Assembly (NCBI GenBank): GCA_937992195.1
Contig: CALKKV010000008.1
Coordinates: 1 to 64,000, forward strand
Source: an uncultured Gammaproteobacteria bacterium
Lineage (GTDB): Bacteria > Pseudomonadota > Gammaproteobacteria > Arenicellales > Poriferihabitantaceae
Length of the DNA stretch: 64,000 nucleotides
Reading direction: 5' to 3'
Shown: positions 8,143 to 17,175 of the stretch, one piece after another
How the letters are laid out: the number at the start of each line of letters is the position of its first letter
How positions within the stretch are numbered: the first letter of the stretch is position 1
The notes under the pieces: generated by a model
The model's input: the letters and a program-made list of their open reading frames with translations, nothing else
Told to the model about the DNA's origin: nothing
The model's database searches: none
Position numbers and translations under genes: made by a program

Positions 8143-9270
8143 GTGAGCGATCTACCGATATACAGCGCCGTTAGAAAACCCTTGCTGGAAGCTTCCACAC
8201 TGCCGGGGCATTGTTATGTTTCAGGAGAGTTTTTTAAAAAAGAAAAGCAACATATATTTTCCCGCTGCTGGCATTTTGTCGGGCGTGTTGACGAAATATC
8301 TAAAGCAGGGGAGTTTTTGATTGTAGATACTGTCGCAGGTTCTGCTATCGTTTGTCGTGATTCTGGCAATAGAGTGCACGGGTTTATCAATAGTTGTCGC
8401 CATCGTGGCACTCGGTTAAAAGATCTGAATGGGCGCTGCGTAACCTTTGTATGTCCGTATCACGCGTGGAGTTATTCGCACGAGGGTCAATTGGTTGCGG
8501 CTCCGGGAATGGATGCCAGTAATTTCAACAAAGAAGATTTTGCCTTACATTCGGTGCGCCTGGAATGCTGGGGCGGATTTATTTTCATTAACTTCGATGC
8601 TGCAGCTCCGAAATTGGAAGAATGGCTTGGTGATTTGCCTACAGTGATGAGAGGCCATAATCCTGAAACACTTGTGTGCACAAAACGGCTGGAGTTTTCT
8701 ATTAAAGCGAACTGGAAGTTTCTGATTGAAAATGCCTTAGAGGCTTACCACACCGGAACTGTGCATCAGGAAACACTAGGGGCGCAGCGTTCGGAATCGA
8801 TTGAAGCAAAAGGTCAATGGAATGCGCTTTATGTTTTAAATGACGATCACAAAAGTATTGCGACACTGCCAGGAGAGACCCAGACTTTTCCTTTTATCCC
8901 GACCTTGAAAGGAAAATCGAAGAATGGAACATGGTTTACGGTAATCTACCCCTGTACGCAGATTGTGTTTTCTCAGGATTGTGTCTGGTGGCTGGATTTT
9001 AAGCCGATATCGGTTAACCAAACCCGGTTGACTATTGGGGGTTGTTTTCCGGCAGAGACAGTTGCGCTGGATTCATTTGAGAGCGGCGCAGCTGCATATT
9101 ACTACCGATGGAAAACCGCAACCGAAGAAGACAATGCGATTGCAGAGAACCAGCAGCGTGGCCACGAGGCTGGGGTACATACACAAGGTAGATTTGCCAG
9201 CACAGAGCATTGTGTTCATGCCCTGGATAATTGGGTATTAAATCAACTTACAGGAGCTGGCAACGCATGA
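8143..9270 (+). CDS. Rieske non-haem iron oxygenase, alpha subunit (2)
   Basis: 375 residues, GTG start, divergent from Rieske (1). Rieske ligands are C85-x-H87 ... C104-x2-H107 (CRHRG, CPYHAW). The iron-site segment NWKFLIENALEAYH supplies H203 and H208 with the normal four-residue gap, and the bridging residue is Glu (E200). It overlaps the following 2OG-type oxygenase gene by 4 bases (ATGA), so the two are translationally coupled and probably act in one pathway. The closest functional analogues by these motifs are group V quaternary-amine oxygenases; the substrate is inference. Confidence 0.87.
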   Translation: MSDLPIYSAVRKPLLEASTLPGHCYVSGEFFKKEKQHIFSRCWHFVGRVDEISKAGEFLIVDTVAGSAIVCRDSGNRVHGFINSCRHRGTRLKDLNGRCVTFVCPYHAWSYSHEGQLVAAPGMDASNFNKEDFALHSVRLECWGGFIFINFDAAAPKLEEWLGDLPTVMRGHNPETLVCTKRLEFSIKANWKFLIENALEAYHTGTVHQETLGAQRSESIEAKGQWNALYVLNDDHKSIATLPGETQTFPFIPTLKGKSKNGTWFTVIYPCTQIVFSQDCVWWLDFKPISVNQTRLTIGGCFPAETVALDSFESGAAAYYYRWKTATEEDNAIAENQQRGHEAGVHTQGRFASTEHCVHALDNWVLNQLTGAGNA

Positions 9271-10226
9271 GTTTACCCATTGCCCGGCAACTGGATTTCT
9301 CTGAAATTCCAGTTATCGACCTTTCGCAACGAAGTGTAACTGGTTTTGATATCACGTTAATCGAAGAGGTTGCTGACGCTTGTGAAAGAGTTGGATTTTT
9401 CTACATCGAAAATCATTCTGTTTCTGCAGCAGTCGTAGCTGAGTTGCATCAGCAGGCTAAACTATTTTTTGCGCTCCCAATAGAAATAAAAAATGCGTTG
9501 CTGGTTGATTATCAGATGCGGGGCTATTTACCACTTAACTATCAAAGTTATAAGGGTGAAGATCGGGAATCAGTAAGTCGCCAGGAAGGATTTTGGATTG
9601 GACACGAAACATCATTGTCGACAGATCGTCCGCTGGATGGTCCGAATCGCTGGCCTGGGCAAATGCCCGCATTGCGTCAGGCAATGGAAGCTTACTTTGT
9701 CGAAACCGAAATACTGGCACAATCTCTTATGCAATTATTTGCCCATGCATTGCAAATTGACGTAGAAATTATAACTCGGTTGTTCCAACGACCAACTACC
9801 CGGTTAAAACTTAACCATTACCCACCCCAGGAAAATCCTGTTGATCAATATCATATTGGTGTTTTGCCACATGCCGATTCAGGGGCCTTTACCATCCTGT
9901 GGCAGGATGACCATGGTGGGTTAGAAATCCAAAACAAGAATGAGGAGTGGGTTGGCGCACCGCCAATCGAAAACACGTTTGTTGTGAATCTTGGTAAGGT
10001 GATGCAACTTTGGAGTGGCGGCAGATTTCCGGCCACTAAGCATCGGGTGATTAATCGGAGCAAGAATGATCGTTATTCGATTCCACTATTTGTTAATCCG
10101 AATCAAGCTGAGCTAATTAGACCGTTAGTAGGGGAAGGAAGCTCGGAGGAGAAAGAAATACGCTATGCCGATTATCAGTACAAGCACTGGAAAAAAGCGT
10201 TTCCAGTTGCCCACGATGCCGGCTAA
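9267..10226 (+). CDS. Isopenicillin-N-synthase-like Fe(II) oxygenase
   Basis: 319 residues; the ATG at 9267 follows CAGGAG and overlaps the upstream stop. N-terminal DIOX_N-like region (IPVIDLS), then the double-stranded beta-helix core with H202-x-D204 (PHADSGAFT), distal H259 (KHRV) and R269-x-S271 for 2-oxoglutarate. Length and order match plant-ACCO/IPNS-type soluble oxygenases. Coupled to Rieske (2), it probably hydroxylates the same substrate or its product. Confidence 0.87.
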   Translation: MSLPIARQLDFSEIPVIDLSQRSVTGFDITLIEEVADACERVGFFYIENHSVSAAVVAELHQQAKLFFALPIEIKNALLVDYQMRGYLPLNYQSYKGEDRESVSRQEGFWIGHETSLSTDRPLDGPNRWPGQMPALRQAMEAYFVETEILAQSLMQLFAHALQIDVEIITRLFQRPTTRLKLNHYPPQENPVDQYHIGVLPHADSGAFTILWQDDHGGLEIQNKNEEWVGAPPIENTFVVNLGKVMQLWSGGRFPATKHRVINRSKNDRYSIPLFVNPNQAELIRPLVGEGSSEEKEIRYADYQYKHWKKAFPVAHDAG

Positions 10227-10293
10227 ATAATATGGATATCTAGTAGGATACTCGGGGGCAGCTTACGCACGGTCTGCTTCGGCTTATCTTGGA

Positions 10294-11898
10294 TCATTTT
10301 AGTTTCCTTGAGTTAGCGTGCTGCAGCGCCAGTCGATCTATCTTTCCGGTGCCGGTATGCGGTATCGCTTCGACATAGTCGATGATTCGTGGATATTTGT
10401 ATGCAATGAGTTTCTCTTTGACGAATTCCTGGAGTACCTTTGTGGTCTCTTCTGTAGCAATGTTGGCGTTCCGTAACTTGACGATAGCCCGAAGTACCAT
10501 GCGCTGATCCTCAAGGGCATGAGCAAGCACGACGCACTCATGTACGAAGGGGTGCTCGGCCAGACACCGCTCCACCTCTAATGGCCAAACCCATTGACCT
10601 GATACTTTGATCAGATCGTCGGCACGACCCTGAAAGTAAAACGCCTCATCACGTTCAATGAATAAGTCACCCGTATAGATCCAGTCGCCACGTATCGTGT
10701 TTGATGTTTTTTCCTGTTGATTCCAGTAGCAGGGCGTAGACGAATGACCGCGAACCATCATTGCCCCCTCAACACCGGCTTCGACTTTTTGCCCGTCGGG
10801 ATCGACCAATTTCACTTCATAACCAGGCACAACTTTGCCTGCAGAACTAACTCGCTTATCCTGTTCACTATTAGACAGATAGATATGCAGCATTTCTGTT
10901 GACCCAAGTCCTTCAATCGCTTCTAACCCACAAAGATTGCGCCAGGCGTTGAATACATCTTCAGACAGAATTTCAGCAGCAGATAAGCAGCAACGCAAGC
11001 TTGATAGATCATACTGACGTGCTTCTTCATAACGGCAGAGCGATGTATATAGTGTCGGTAAACCAAATAGCATTGATGGTTTATATTGTTCGATCATACT
11101 AAACACGTTTTTAGCACGCGGTTGGCCTGGCATGAGAACAGCGCAGGCACCTGCGGCAAATGGAAATGTTATTCCGTTACCAAATCCGTAGGCAAAAAAG
11201 AGTTTGGGAACTGAGAATAATCGATCTTTAGGTTTTACTTTCAAAATATGATTTGAGTAGGACGCAACGGTAAAAGCCATATCATGATGAAGATGTACAA
11301 TGCCCTTCGGGTTGCCGGTGGAGCCCGAGGAGTACATCCAGAATGCCATGCTGTCAGGGTTTGTATCTGCTGCTGGCAAATCGCCGCTCTGTTCACACAG
11401 AAAATCTGAAGCCGTTACTGCCGTTACTGCCGTTACTGCCGATACCGGCGCCTCTCCATTGACAATAACCAAGGTTTCAACCTGATCTTTCTCAAACATT
11501 TGGGCTAGGGTTGACTCGCAAACGGCAATGCGGGCTCCCGAGTCGGCGATAAAGAAATCGAGAAGGTCTTTCGTCGTTTGTGTATTGAGAAGTACTGGCA
11601 CATATCCGGCACGAACAGCTCCAAAGAATGCAGCGGGAAATGCTGGGGTGTCATCAAGGAATATTGCGATGCGATCAGATTGCTCGAGTCCCGCTGCCTT
11701 AAACGCGAGTCCCCAGGCGGACGCGCTCGCACACAGCTCGCGATATGTAAGCGTACCACTGGGGCCAGTAACAGCTAATGCGTCTGGATTGCGTTCAAGA
11801 TTATCAAACAGGATATTGGAGCAGTTGGAATGAGCAGATTTATCAAAGCCGATAGTAGTGTCGGTATGCATCGTCTTGACGGGGTCTACGATTTTCAT
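10294..11898 (-). CDS. Benzoate-CoA-ligase-family acyl-CoA synthetase
   Basis: 534 residues, the usual length of the family. The ATP/AMP-binding motif YSSGSTGNPKG is at 189-199; the hinge region DLIKVSGQWVWPLEVE and C-terminal catalytic Lys in GTGKIDR are intact. It adenylates a carboxylate and transfers it to CoA; the nearest subfamily by motifs is benzoate/hydroxybenzoate/aminobenzoate-CoA ligase. Residues about 153-163 are a VTA triplet repeat encoded by a 9-bp unit, absent from the family core. It overlaps the upstream flavin monooxygenase gene by 4 bases, which acts on aryl-CoA esters, so the two form a coupled pathway. Confidence 0.87.
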   Translation of the reverse strand: MKIVDPVKTMHTDTTIGFDKSAHSNCSNILFDNLERNPDALAVTGPSGTLTYRELCASASAWGLAFKAAGLEQSDRIAIFLDDTPAFPAAFFGAVRAGYVPVLLNTQTTKDLLDFFIADSGARIAVCESTLAQMFEKDQVETLVIVNGEAPVSAVTAVTAVTASDFLCEQSGDLPAADTNPDSMAFWMYSSGSTGNPKGIVHLHHDMAFTVASYSNHILKVKPKDRLFSVPKLFFAYGFGNGITFPFAAGACAVLMPGQPRAKNVFSMIEQYKPSMLFGLPTLYTSLCRYEEARQYDLSSLRCCLSAAEILSEDVFNAWRNLCGLEAIEGLGSTEMLHIYLSNSEQDKRVSSAGKVVPGYEVKLVDPDGQKVEAGVEGAMMVRGHSSTPCYWNQQEKTSNTIRGDWIYTGDLFIERDEAFYFQGRADDLIKVSGQWVWPLEVERCLAEHPFVHECVVLAHALEDQRMVLRAIVKLRNANIATEETTKVLQEFVKEKLIAYKYPRIIDYVEAIPHTGTGKIDRLALQHANSRKLK

Positions 11899-13049
11899 GC
11901 TCGCAAGCCTTTCTGATCATAAGCGCGCATAAAGCCTGGGGAAAGCCTGCGAAGTCGATCTAAGTCCATACGACCAGATCTTGTAATGTAGTCAAAACAA
12001 AAGTCGAGAGGAGCGAGGCCCATTTTACTGGCAAACGTTTCATACCATTCTGCAGATGTGTTTGCAGCGGTCACAATCTTGCCAGCGATCGGCTTGCGCG
12101 TTTCTTGATAATCTTTCAGGGCGTCTGAAATATTCTTTCCTTTGCGAAGCGATTTGGCCAGTGCTATTGCGTCTTCCATAGCAAGGCGCGTGCCCGATCC
12201 AACTGAAAAATGTGCTGTATGAGCACTATCACCGATCAGCACACGATTCTGGTCGATCCAATTTTCACACCACATCCTTGGGAAACACCGCCACTGAGAT
12301 TTGTTTGTTATCAATGCAGCGCCGTCCAATGTCTCTGAGAAAATTTCCTCGCAGAGTTTCGCTGAGTCTTTTTCGTTCATGCCTTCAAAGCCGTGGGCCT
12401 GGAAGCTCGTTGGATCGCATTCCACAATAAAAGTGCTCATCGCAGCTTGATATCGATAATGATGGGCGTTTACTGCACCGTATTTGGTCTTAAGAAATGT
12501 TTGGGTCAGTGTCTCAAACGGCTTGTTTGTCCCGAACCAAGCAAAGTGGTTACTGAACATAGACATTTGAGGCGCAAATGATGCTGTGTTTGATTGCCGC
12601 ACCGCCGAGTTGATTCCATCAGCACCGACAATTAGATCGGCACTTAGCGTTGCTACATCGTCAACAGTCATATCGAAAATAACTTCAACGCCTTGCGCCT
12701 CAGCACGCTCGGTTAACAGGTCGATTAGTTGTAATCTGCCAATAGAAGCGAAACCAATACCGTCAATAATAATCTCTTCTCCTCGATGGACAAGGGTCAT
12801 GTCTTGCCAGCGCTCCATGTGGGGAGTAATTATTGCGTAGGTTTCAGGATCATCTTTTTTTAGAAAATCCATCGCTTGAGAGGAGAACACAACACCAAAG
12901 CCAAATGTTGCACCGCGGGGGTTTTGCTCTAGCACACGTACCTTAGAATGAGGGCGATCGCGTTTAAGAAGCTGAGCCGCGTATAAACCTGACGGCCCCC
13001 CACCAATGACATCAATTGACTCTAACTTAACCAATTTGCGAGTTCTCAA
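11895..13049 (-). CDS. FAD-dependent aryl-CoA monooxygenase (salicylyl-CoA 5-hydroxylase / 2-aminobenzoyl-CoA monooxygenase-like)
   Basis: 384 residues. FAD-binding GGGPSG at about 16-21, DLIVGADG (DG motif) and IGDSAHTAHFSVGSGT (GD motif) define a class A flavin monooxygenase. The segments TFGFGVVFS, GIGFASIGR and AHFSVGSGTRLAMEDAIALA are characteristic of the branch that hydroxylates salicylyl-CoA or dearomatises 2-aminobenzoyl-CoA. Directly upstream of and coupled to a benzoate-CoA-type ligase, which supports a CoA-thioester substrate. The start is a TTG (13049 or 13034); no ATG or GTG is usable, so the N-terminus is uncertain by a few residues. Confidence 0.85.
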   Translation of the reverse strand: MRTRKLVKLESIDVIGGGPSGLYAAQLLKRDRPHSKVRVLEQNPRGATFGFGVVFSSQAMDFLKKDDPETYAIITPHMERWQDMTLVHRGEEIIIDGIGFASIGRLQLIDLLTERAEAQGVEVIFDMTVDDVATLSADLIVGADGINSAVRQSNTASFAPQMSMFSNHFAWFGTNKPFETLTQTFLKTKYGAVNAHHYRYQAAMSTFIVECDPTSFQAHGFEGMNEKDSAKLCEEIFSETLDGAALITNKSQWRCFPRMWCENWIDQNRVLIGDSAHTAHFSVGSGTRLAMEDAIALAKSLRKGKNISDALKDYQETRKPIAGKIVTAANTSAEWYETFASKMGLAPLDFCFDYITRSGRMDLDRLRRLSPGFMRAYDQKGLRA

Positions 13050-13097
13050 ACAAGTTTACAGACGCGATGATTGTAGCTGGATACTCGAATATTATGC

Positions 13098-13117
13098 GTA
13101 TCTGGGGACAGTTTAAG
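13098..13117. repeat. Degenerate GGGGACAGTTTAA repeat, copy 3
   Basis: Reads GTATCTGGGGACAGTTTAAG, in the spacer upstream of the flavin monooxygenase gene. Same family as the copies at 2376, 7943 and 44123. Confidence 0.5.
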
Positions 13118-13308
13118 AAGTACTGATACCCCCGGGATAGCGTCCAAAAATTGATAGTAAATATAGGCGTATTGTCAAACTAATACATGTAAAAACGCAA
13201 ATAGTGTAAACATGGTCGATTGATTTTCTTAGTATTATTTTCTCAGAAACAATCAGTTCACTCTGGCCACAAAATGCGCATCTCCATGTTCTTCAGATTG
13301 CGAACTAT

Positions 13309-14271
13309 CTACTTCCTATAAGCAAACGCCTTGCCAAAGCGCCAAATCAAATAGTCGCCACAGCTAATCGCAGGCTGTTGTGCGATGTAATCAGCTCCAT
13401 AGATATCGCGCGCATCAACGGGTGTTTCTGGTTCAGGATCGAACGCCAGCACCAGCGACAATCGCTCACGCCCAGAACGATTCACCACTCGGTGTGGCGT
13501 CGATTTATAAGCGCCATCTGTCCAACGATGTAGCAAATCCCCTACATTCACTAGAAGCGTACCCGCAATTGGTGGTGCGTGGATCCATTCTCCATCGACA
13601 GTCTGTACCTGTAAACCACCGATCTCGTCCTGGTATAATACGGTCAATACGCCAAAGTCGGTGTGTGGTCCGACACCAAACTGCTCCGCACCGAGGGTTT
13701 CATCCTGAGTGGGATAGTACACAAAGGAAGCCCGGCTCAACGGTTGATCACAGAAACGTAGAAAAAAATCTTCTTCCAGCGACAACCCGAGCGCTAAGCC
13801 TCGCATCAGATAATGTGCAACGGTTTGGGCATGGGTAAAATAAGCCATCGCTGCCGCTTCCATACCGTCAGGTTGCTCAGGCCATTGATTGCTTCCGCGC
13901 AACGGATGATCTTGCGGCGTTTTGCCTGCTGCGTTTTGATAACCCCAGATAAAACTTTCTTTGAGATCAGTGCGCGCATCATCTTGCATCTTTGCACCGC
14001 CCAGTCCCAGCCAGCCGCGATGTTGTTCTGATATCGAAACTTTCGCTTTCTGCTCGCTGTCTGCGCGGAAAAATTCCATCGCGACATTGCGCGCAGCGTT
14101 GATAACCGAATCTGGAATACCATGGCCGTTGACATAGATGAAGCCGAGATTTTGACTGGCAGCGTGTAATGCTTGGGCAACCTGGTGTGGAGCGCTACCA
14201 TTGCGCAGCGGACTGATGTCTACGACTGGAATGGCTGTCGGGTCAAATTGTTTGGCCTCAGCGTAGACCAT
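13309..14271 (-). CDS. Isopenicillin-N-synthase-like Fe(II) oxygenase (2)
   Basis: 320 residues, ATG start. Begins with the DIOX_N-type IPVVDIS segment and has the full iron site H203-x-D205 (GPHTDFGVLT), H260 (TPHRVVNRS) and R270-x-S272 for 2-oxoglutarate. Soluble cytoplasmic oxygenase. It follows the CMD-like gene by 11 bases, so both are probably in one operon (14870 to 13309). It is a paralogue of the oxygenase at 9267 but divergent in sequence. Substrate unknown. Confidence 0.87.
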   Translation of the reverse strand: MVYAEAKQFDPTAIPVVDISPLRNGSAPHQVAQALHAASQNLGFIYVNGHGIPDSVINAARNVAMEFFRADSEQKAKVSISEQHRGWLGLGGAKMQDDARTDLKESFIWGYQNAAGKTPQDHPLRGSNQWPEQPDGMEAAAMAYFTHAQTVAHYLMRGLALGLSLEEDFFLRFCDQPLSRASFVYYPTQDETLGAEQFGVGPHTDFGVLTVLYQDEIGGLQVQTVDGEWIHAPPIAGTLLVNVGDLLHRWTDGAYKSTPHRVVNRSGRERLSLVLAFDPEPETPVDARDIYGADYIAQQPAISCGDYLIWRFGKAFAYRK

Positions 14272-14282
14272 GGCTTGTGTTT

Positions 14283-14870
14283 TTAAACTTTATCATCCGA
14301 GCTATAGTAACCCACAATATCGCCGTCAGTCGTCACACCCAAACCGTTCAAACAACGGTTTACATAATTAAAATATCCGATAATTTGATTGGCTTCAAGA
14401 ATCTCGCCATCATCTATCCCCGCCGATTTCAATTCTTCGACATCGGCTTGCACCATCTCTCCAGGTCGCAGCGTCAGCTTTTCGGTATAGCGCAACAGCG
14501 CAAGTTCCGCACCATCAAATATAACTTCTGGCGTGCGCGCCCTTAAAGCTGCCTCAACTTTATTCGCTTTAACATCATCTCCCATCAGGTGTTTGGCGTT
14601 CGACCAGTGATTCGCCAGAGAATAAGGGCAGTCATTTAGCATTGAGACATAGGAGCTGATAGTTTCCTGAAACCACATAGGGATGGTGTTTGCATCATCA
14701 TGTAATGCTGCCCGGTATAGCACCACATGACCGCGCATGGTATTTGGCCGCAGCGAGTGCACACGCATAACATTATCGACAGTGCCGTGGGGTGTGCGCG
14801 CTAGTTTTAGTACGTCAAGCAGTTCCTTACTGGCATTCTCATCGTCAATCATTTTTATCCAGGCCGCCAT
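14283..14870 (-). CDS. AhpD/CMD-like protein lacking the CxxC motif (1)
   Basis: 195 residues, all-helical in character. It resembles peroxidase-related carboxymuconolactone-decarboxylase-fold proteins: a central helix with NDCPYSLANH followed later by ILEANQIIGYFNYVNR, the usual end of the fold. The canonical C-x2-C-x3-H is reduced to C81-x6-H88, so AhpD-type disulfide peroxidase chemistry should be impossible. Start ATG 14870. Operon with the oxygenase at 13309 and divergent from a paralogue at 15025. Function unknown. Confidence 0.75.
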   Translation of the reverse strand: MAAWIKMIDDENASKELLDVLKLARTPHGTVDNVMRVHSLRPNTMRGHVVLYRAALHDDANTIPMWFQETISSYVSMLNDCPYSLANHWSNAKHLMGDDVKANKVEAALRARTPEVIFDGAELALLRYTEKLTLRPGEMVQADVEELKSAGIDDGEILEANQIIGYFNYVNRCLNGLGVTTDGDIVGYYSSDDKV

Positions 14871-15024
14871 TTGGTGAATTCCTCATATACGCGAATAGAG
14901 TTTACGAAGAATAACCGATATATAGGTCATTGAAAATTCACGCCTAGCGTTGCAAGCTGAATCAAGAAATAACGAGATTATCACGGCATAATTGAATATC
15001 TTTCACATTGAAGGCCGTTATTTA

Positions 15025-15675
15025 ATGTCTAATTTTACAGATATAGCTTCTACAGATATTTGCTGGATCAAGACTAGGCAGCAACCTGAGCCGTCGGATC
15101 CACTTTATAAAATGTACGAACAGGTCGGTGCTGCTCATGGAAAAATCCATAATCTCTATAAGGCATTCTCACTGCAACCCAAACCACTGATCGCTGCCGA
15201 CCGGCACTATCGGGATGTTTTGCATAACAGTGAAAATCATTCTCCACCCTGGCTATTGGAGCTGTTGGCATCTCAAGCAGCAGTGATTGCAGAATGCGAC
15301 TACGCATTAGCTAATCATGGCGCTAACTTTGCAACACTATTGGGAGATAAATCTAAAGCAGAAAAGATGATGCAAGCGGTAGAAGCGGATAATTTTGATC
15401 AGCCTCAATTGTTTACGCAAAAACAGTCGGCGATATTGAAATTTGGCGCCAAACTATGCCGAACTCCAGAAAACATGACATCTGACGATATCGATAAGTT
15501 GCGCAATGCCGGCGCGAGCGACACTGAAATTTTGGAGTCGGTTCAGGCCACCGCTTGCTTTGCCTATTGGGTACGTTTTATCAACGCCTTGGGGATTCAA
15601 CTAGGAAATGAATCGGTGGGCCTGTTTGACCAACAGGGAAACCGCAGTACAGGAGAAAACACTGACTCAACCTAA
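15025..15675 (+). CDS. AhpD/CMD-like protein lacking the CxxC motif (2)
   Basis: 216 residues from the ATG at 15025, which follows AAGG; an in-frame upstream start at 14992 is less likely. Paralogue of the divergent gene at 14283: it shares CDYALANH (C91, H98), a GDKSKAEKMM segment matching GDDVKANKVE, and the ILES...YWVRFINALG end. As in the paralogue, the second redox Cys is missing. Its end overlaps the convergent MttB-like gene by 9 bases. Confidence 0.75.
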   Translation: MSNFTDIASTDICWIKTRQQPEPSDPLYKMYEQVGAAHGKIHNLYKAFSLQPKPLIAADRHYRDVLHNSENHSPPWLLELLASQAAVIAECDYALANHGANFATLLGDKSKAEKMMQAVEADNFDQPQLFTQKQSAILKFGAKLCRTPENMTSDDIDKLRNAGASDTEILESVQATACFAYWVRFINALGIQLGNESVGLFDQQGNRSTGENTDST

Positions 15676-17106
15676 CAAGCTGTGCAGGCGTTCTTTTACT
15701 CTAGCTTGCATATCCTTTCCGCCGGTTTCCATCCATGCTTCTGCATCGGATCGTTCGGAAAGCTTTGGATACCAGCTTTCCGTTAGATAGCGATCTTGCG
15801 TGTGAGCATCAGTTAAAAAAGCATTGCTGGGGATTGCTCTTTCCATCACCTCAAGAGCCAGTGTTTCTGAACTCACTTCTATCCCATTCGCCATTTGAGT
15901 CACCCAACCCACCATCTCATCACACAGTACAAGTAGCTCCAGTGACCCTGTTCTGCCTCCAGATAAAAATCCGAGGTTATGCACAAACGGAGTTTTTGCC
16001 ATTGCCGCGATAGCAAGATTCGCACCGGTTTCCGCCGCTGCCTGGGCGTCAAACTGATGCGAATCAGAACAGCCGGCGCCAACCCATGAGGGAATGCCAA
16101 CCGAGCGAAAATAGTCACTTGCTCCCAACCCAGCCATCATATATTCCGGCGAACCATAGGCGAGATTAGCTTGCCGCAGGTCCATCGGCAGTATTGCCGA
16201 ACCACTTAATACTGGCGCACCGGGTTCGGTGAGTTGATGAATGACGATGCCAGCGATGGCTTCTGCAGAAGACTGCGCGATGGCTCCAGCGATTGAGATC
16301 GGGCTCGACATACCGGGAAACGTTGCCGGATAACACACCACCGGGGTTCGCCAGCGAGCGCAATTGATTAAGCGTGCACAAAGTTCATCGGGAAGTCGAA
16401 GTGGTGAAACTGGACCAAGCAGCTCAATGGAAATCGGTTTTTCTGCCAGACGATTCCAGCCACCTGTTATGTCGGCAATCTGCTGCATCATACGTACTTG
16501 AATCACGTCGTCATGGGCTAGAAGCGCAGCAGGTTTCTCGCAGTTCTCAAACATCGTTTTGACTGTTTCGATCACCTCATGTTCAGGATCGACTTCGCTT
16601 GGATAGCCGAGCGAGCACACCATATCGAGGTTGGGTAGCTGTTGACAAACCTTGGCGGTTTCCTTGATATCCGCAAGACTACAAGGGCGCAACTCATCGG
16701 TACGAAAGTCGAGAATACGGACGCAGTTGTGCCCAGGGCAAAAGCTCGAAGTCTTACTCGAGGTATCGACGCGAACATTGCCGCTTTGGTCGTAAAGAAC
16801 AATACGATCAGGCACAGTGGAGATTGCTCGTTCTACCAGATCAGGAGGGAAGTGTACGAAGCCATCGTCGGTTTGATGGCAGCCGTGATGTTTGACTAAC
16901 AGGTCCCGCGCTTCCTTAAGTTCGATTTGCGCCCCCACTTTCCAAAGAATCGTGGTAACGGTTTCATGAATTTTACGCGCGTTATTTTGTTCTACAAGCT
17001 CCAGTGAAACGCGTTGTGCTCGCTTGTCGCCTTGTCTGACTGCATCTTCTTTACGTGCAGCTCTAACTGACTTGCGCCTAGACTGGTGTGGTTTTCGTTG
17101 TGGCAT
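15667..17106 (-). CDS. MttB-superfamily (non-pyrrolysine) methyltransferase
   Basis: 479 residues, TIM-barrel type. Long basic N-terminus (SRRKSVRAARKED), then conserved-looking segments of the trimethylamine methyltransferase superfamily such as GHNCVRILD, GLGASDYFRSVGIPSWVG and LSGGRTGSLELLVLCDEM. There is no in-frame amber codon, so it is a non-pyrrolysine member, the group that includes glycine-betaine and other quaternary-amine demethylases that methylate a corrinoid protein. No corrinoid protein gene is in the window. Lies 69 bases after a family-5 binding protein and is probably co-transcribed with it. Confidence 0.8.
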   Translation of the reverse strand: MPQRKPHQSRRKSVRAARKEDAVRQGDKRAQRVSLELVEQNNARKIHETVTTILWKVGAQIELKEARDLLVKHHGCHQTDDGFVHFPPDLVERAISTVPDRIVLYDQSGNVRVDTSSKTSSFCPGHNCVRILDFRTDELRPCSLADIKETAKVCQQLPNLDMVCSLGYPSEVDPEHEVIETVKTMFENCEKPAALLAHDDVIQVRMMQQIADITGGWNRLAEKPISIELLGPVSPLRLPDELCARLINCARWRTPVVCYPATFPGMSSPISIAGAIAQSSAEAIAGIVIHQLTEPGAPVLSGSAILPMDLRQANLAYGSPEYMMAGLGASDYFRSVGIPSWVGAGCSDSHQFDAQAAAETGANLAIAAMAKTPFVHNLGFLSGGRTGSLELLVLCDEMVGWVTQMANGIEVSSETLALEVMERAIPSNAFLTDAHTQDRYLTESWYPKLSERSDAEAWMETGGKDMQARVKERLHSLLG

Positions 17107-17175
17107 CGACTAGACAACAATCCCCGGCAGAATTCAGCCTGCCGAGGTGGGTATCTTCAGGTTGCACAAATCTTG

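Noticed and set aside
13380-13838. 152-codon plus-strand frame
   Set aside because: It is antisense to the IPNS-like oxygenase gene, whose full motifs are on the other strand.
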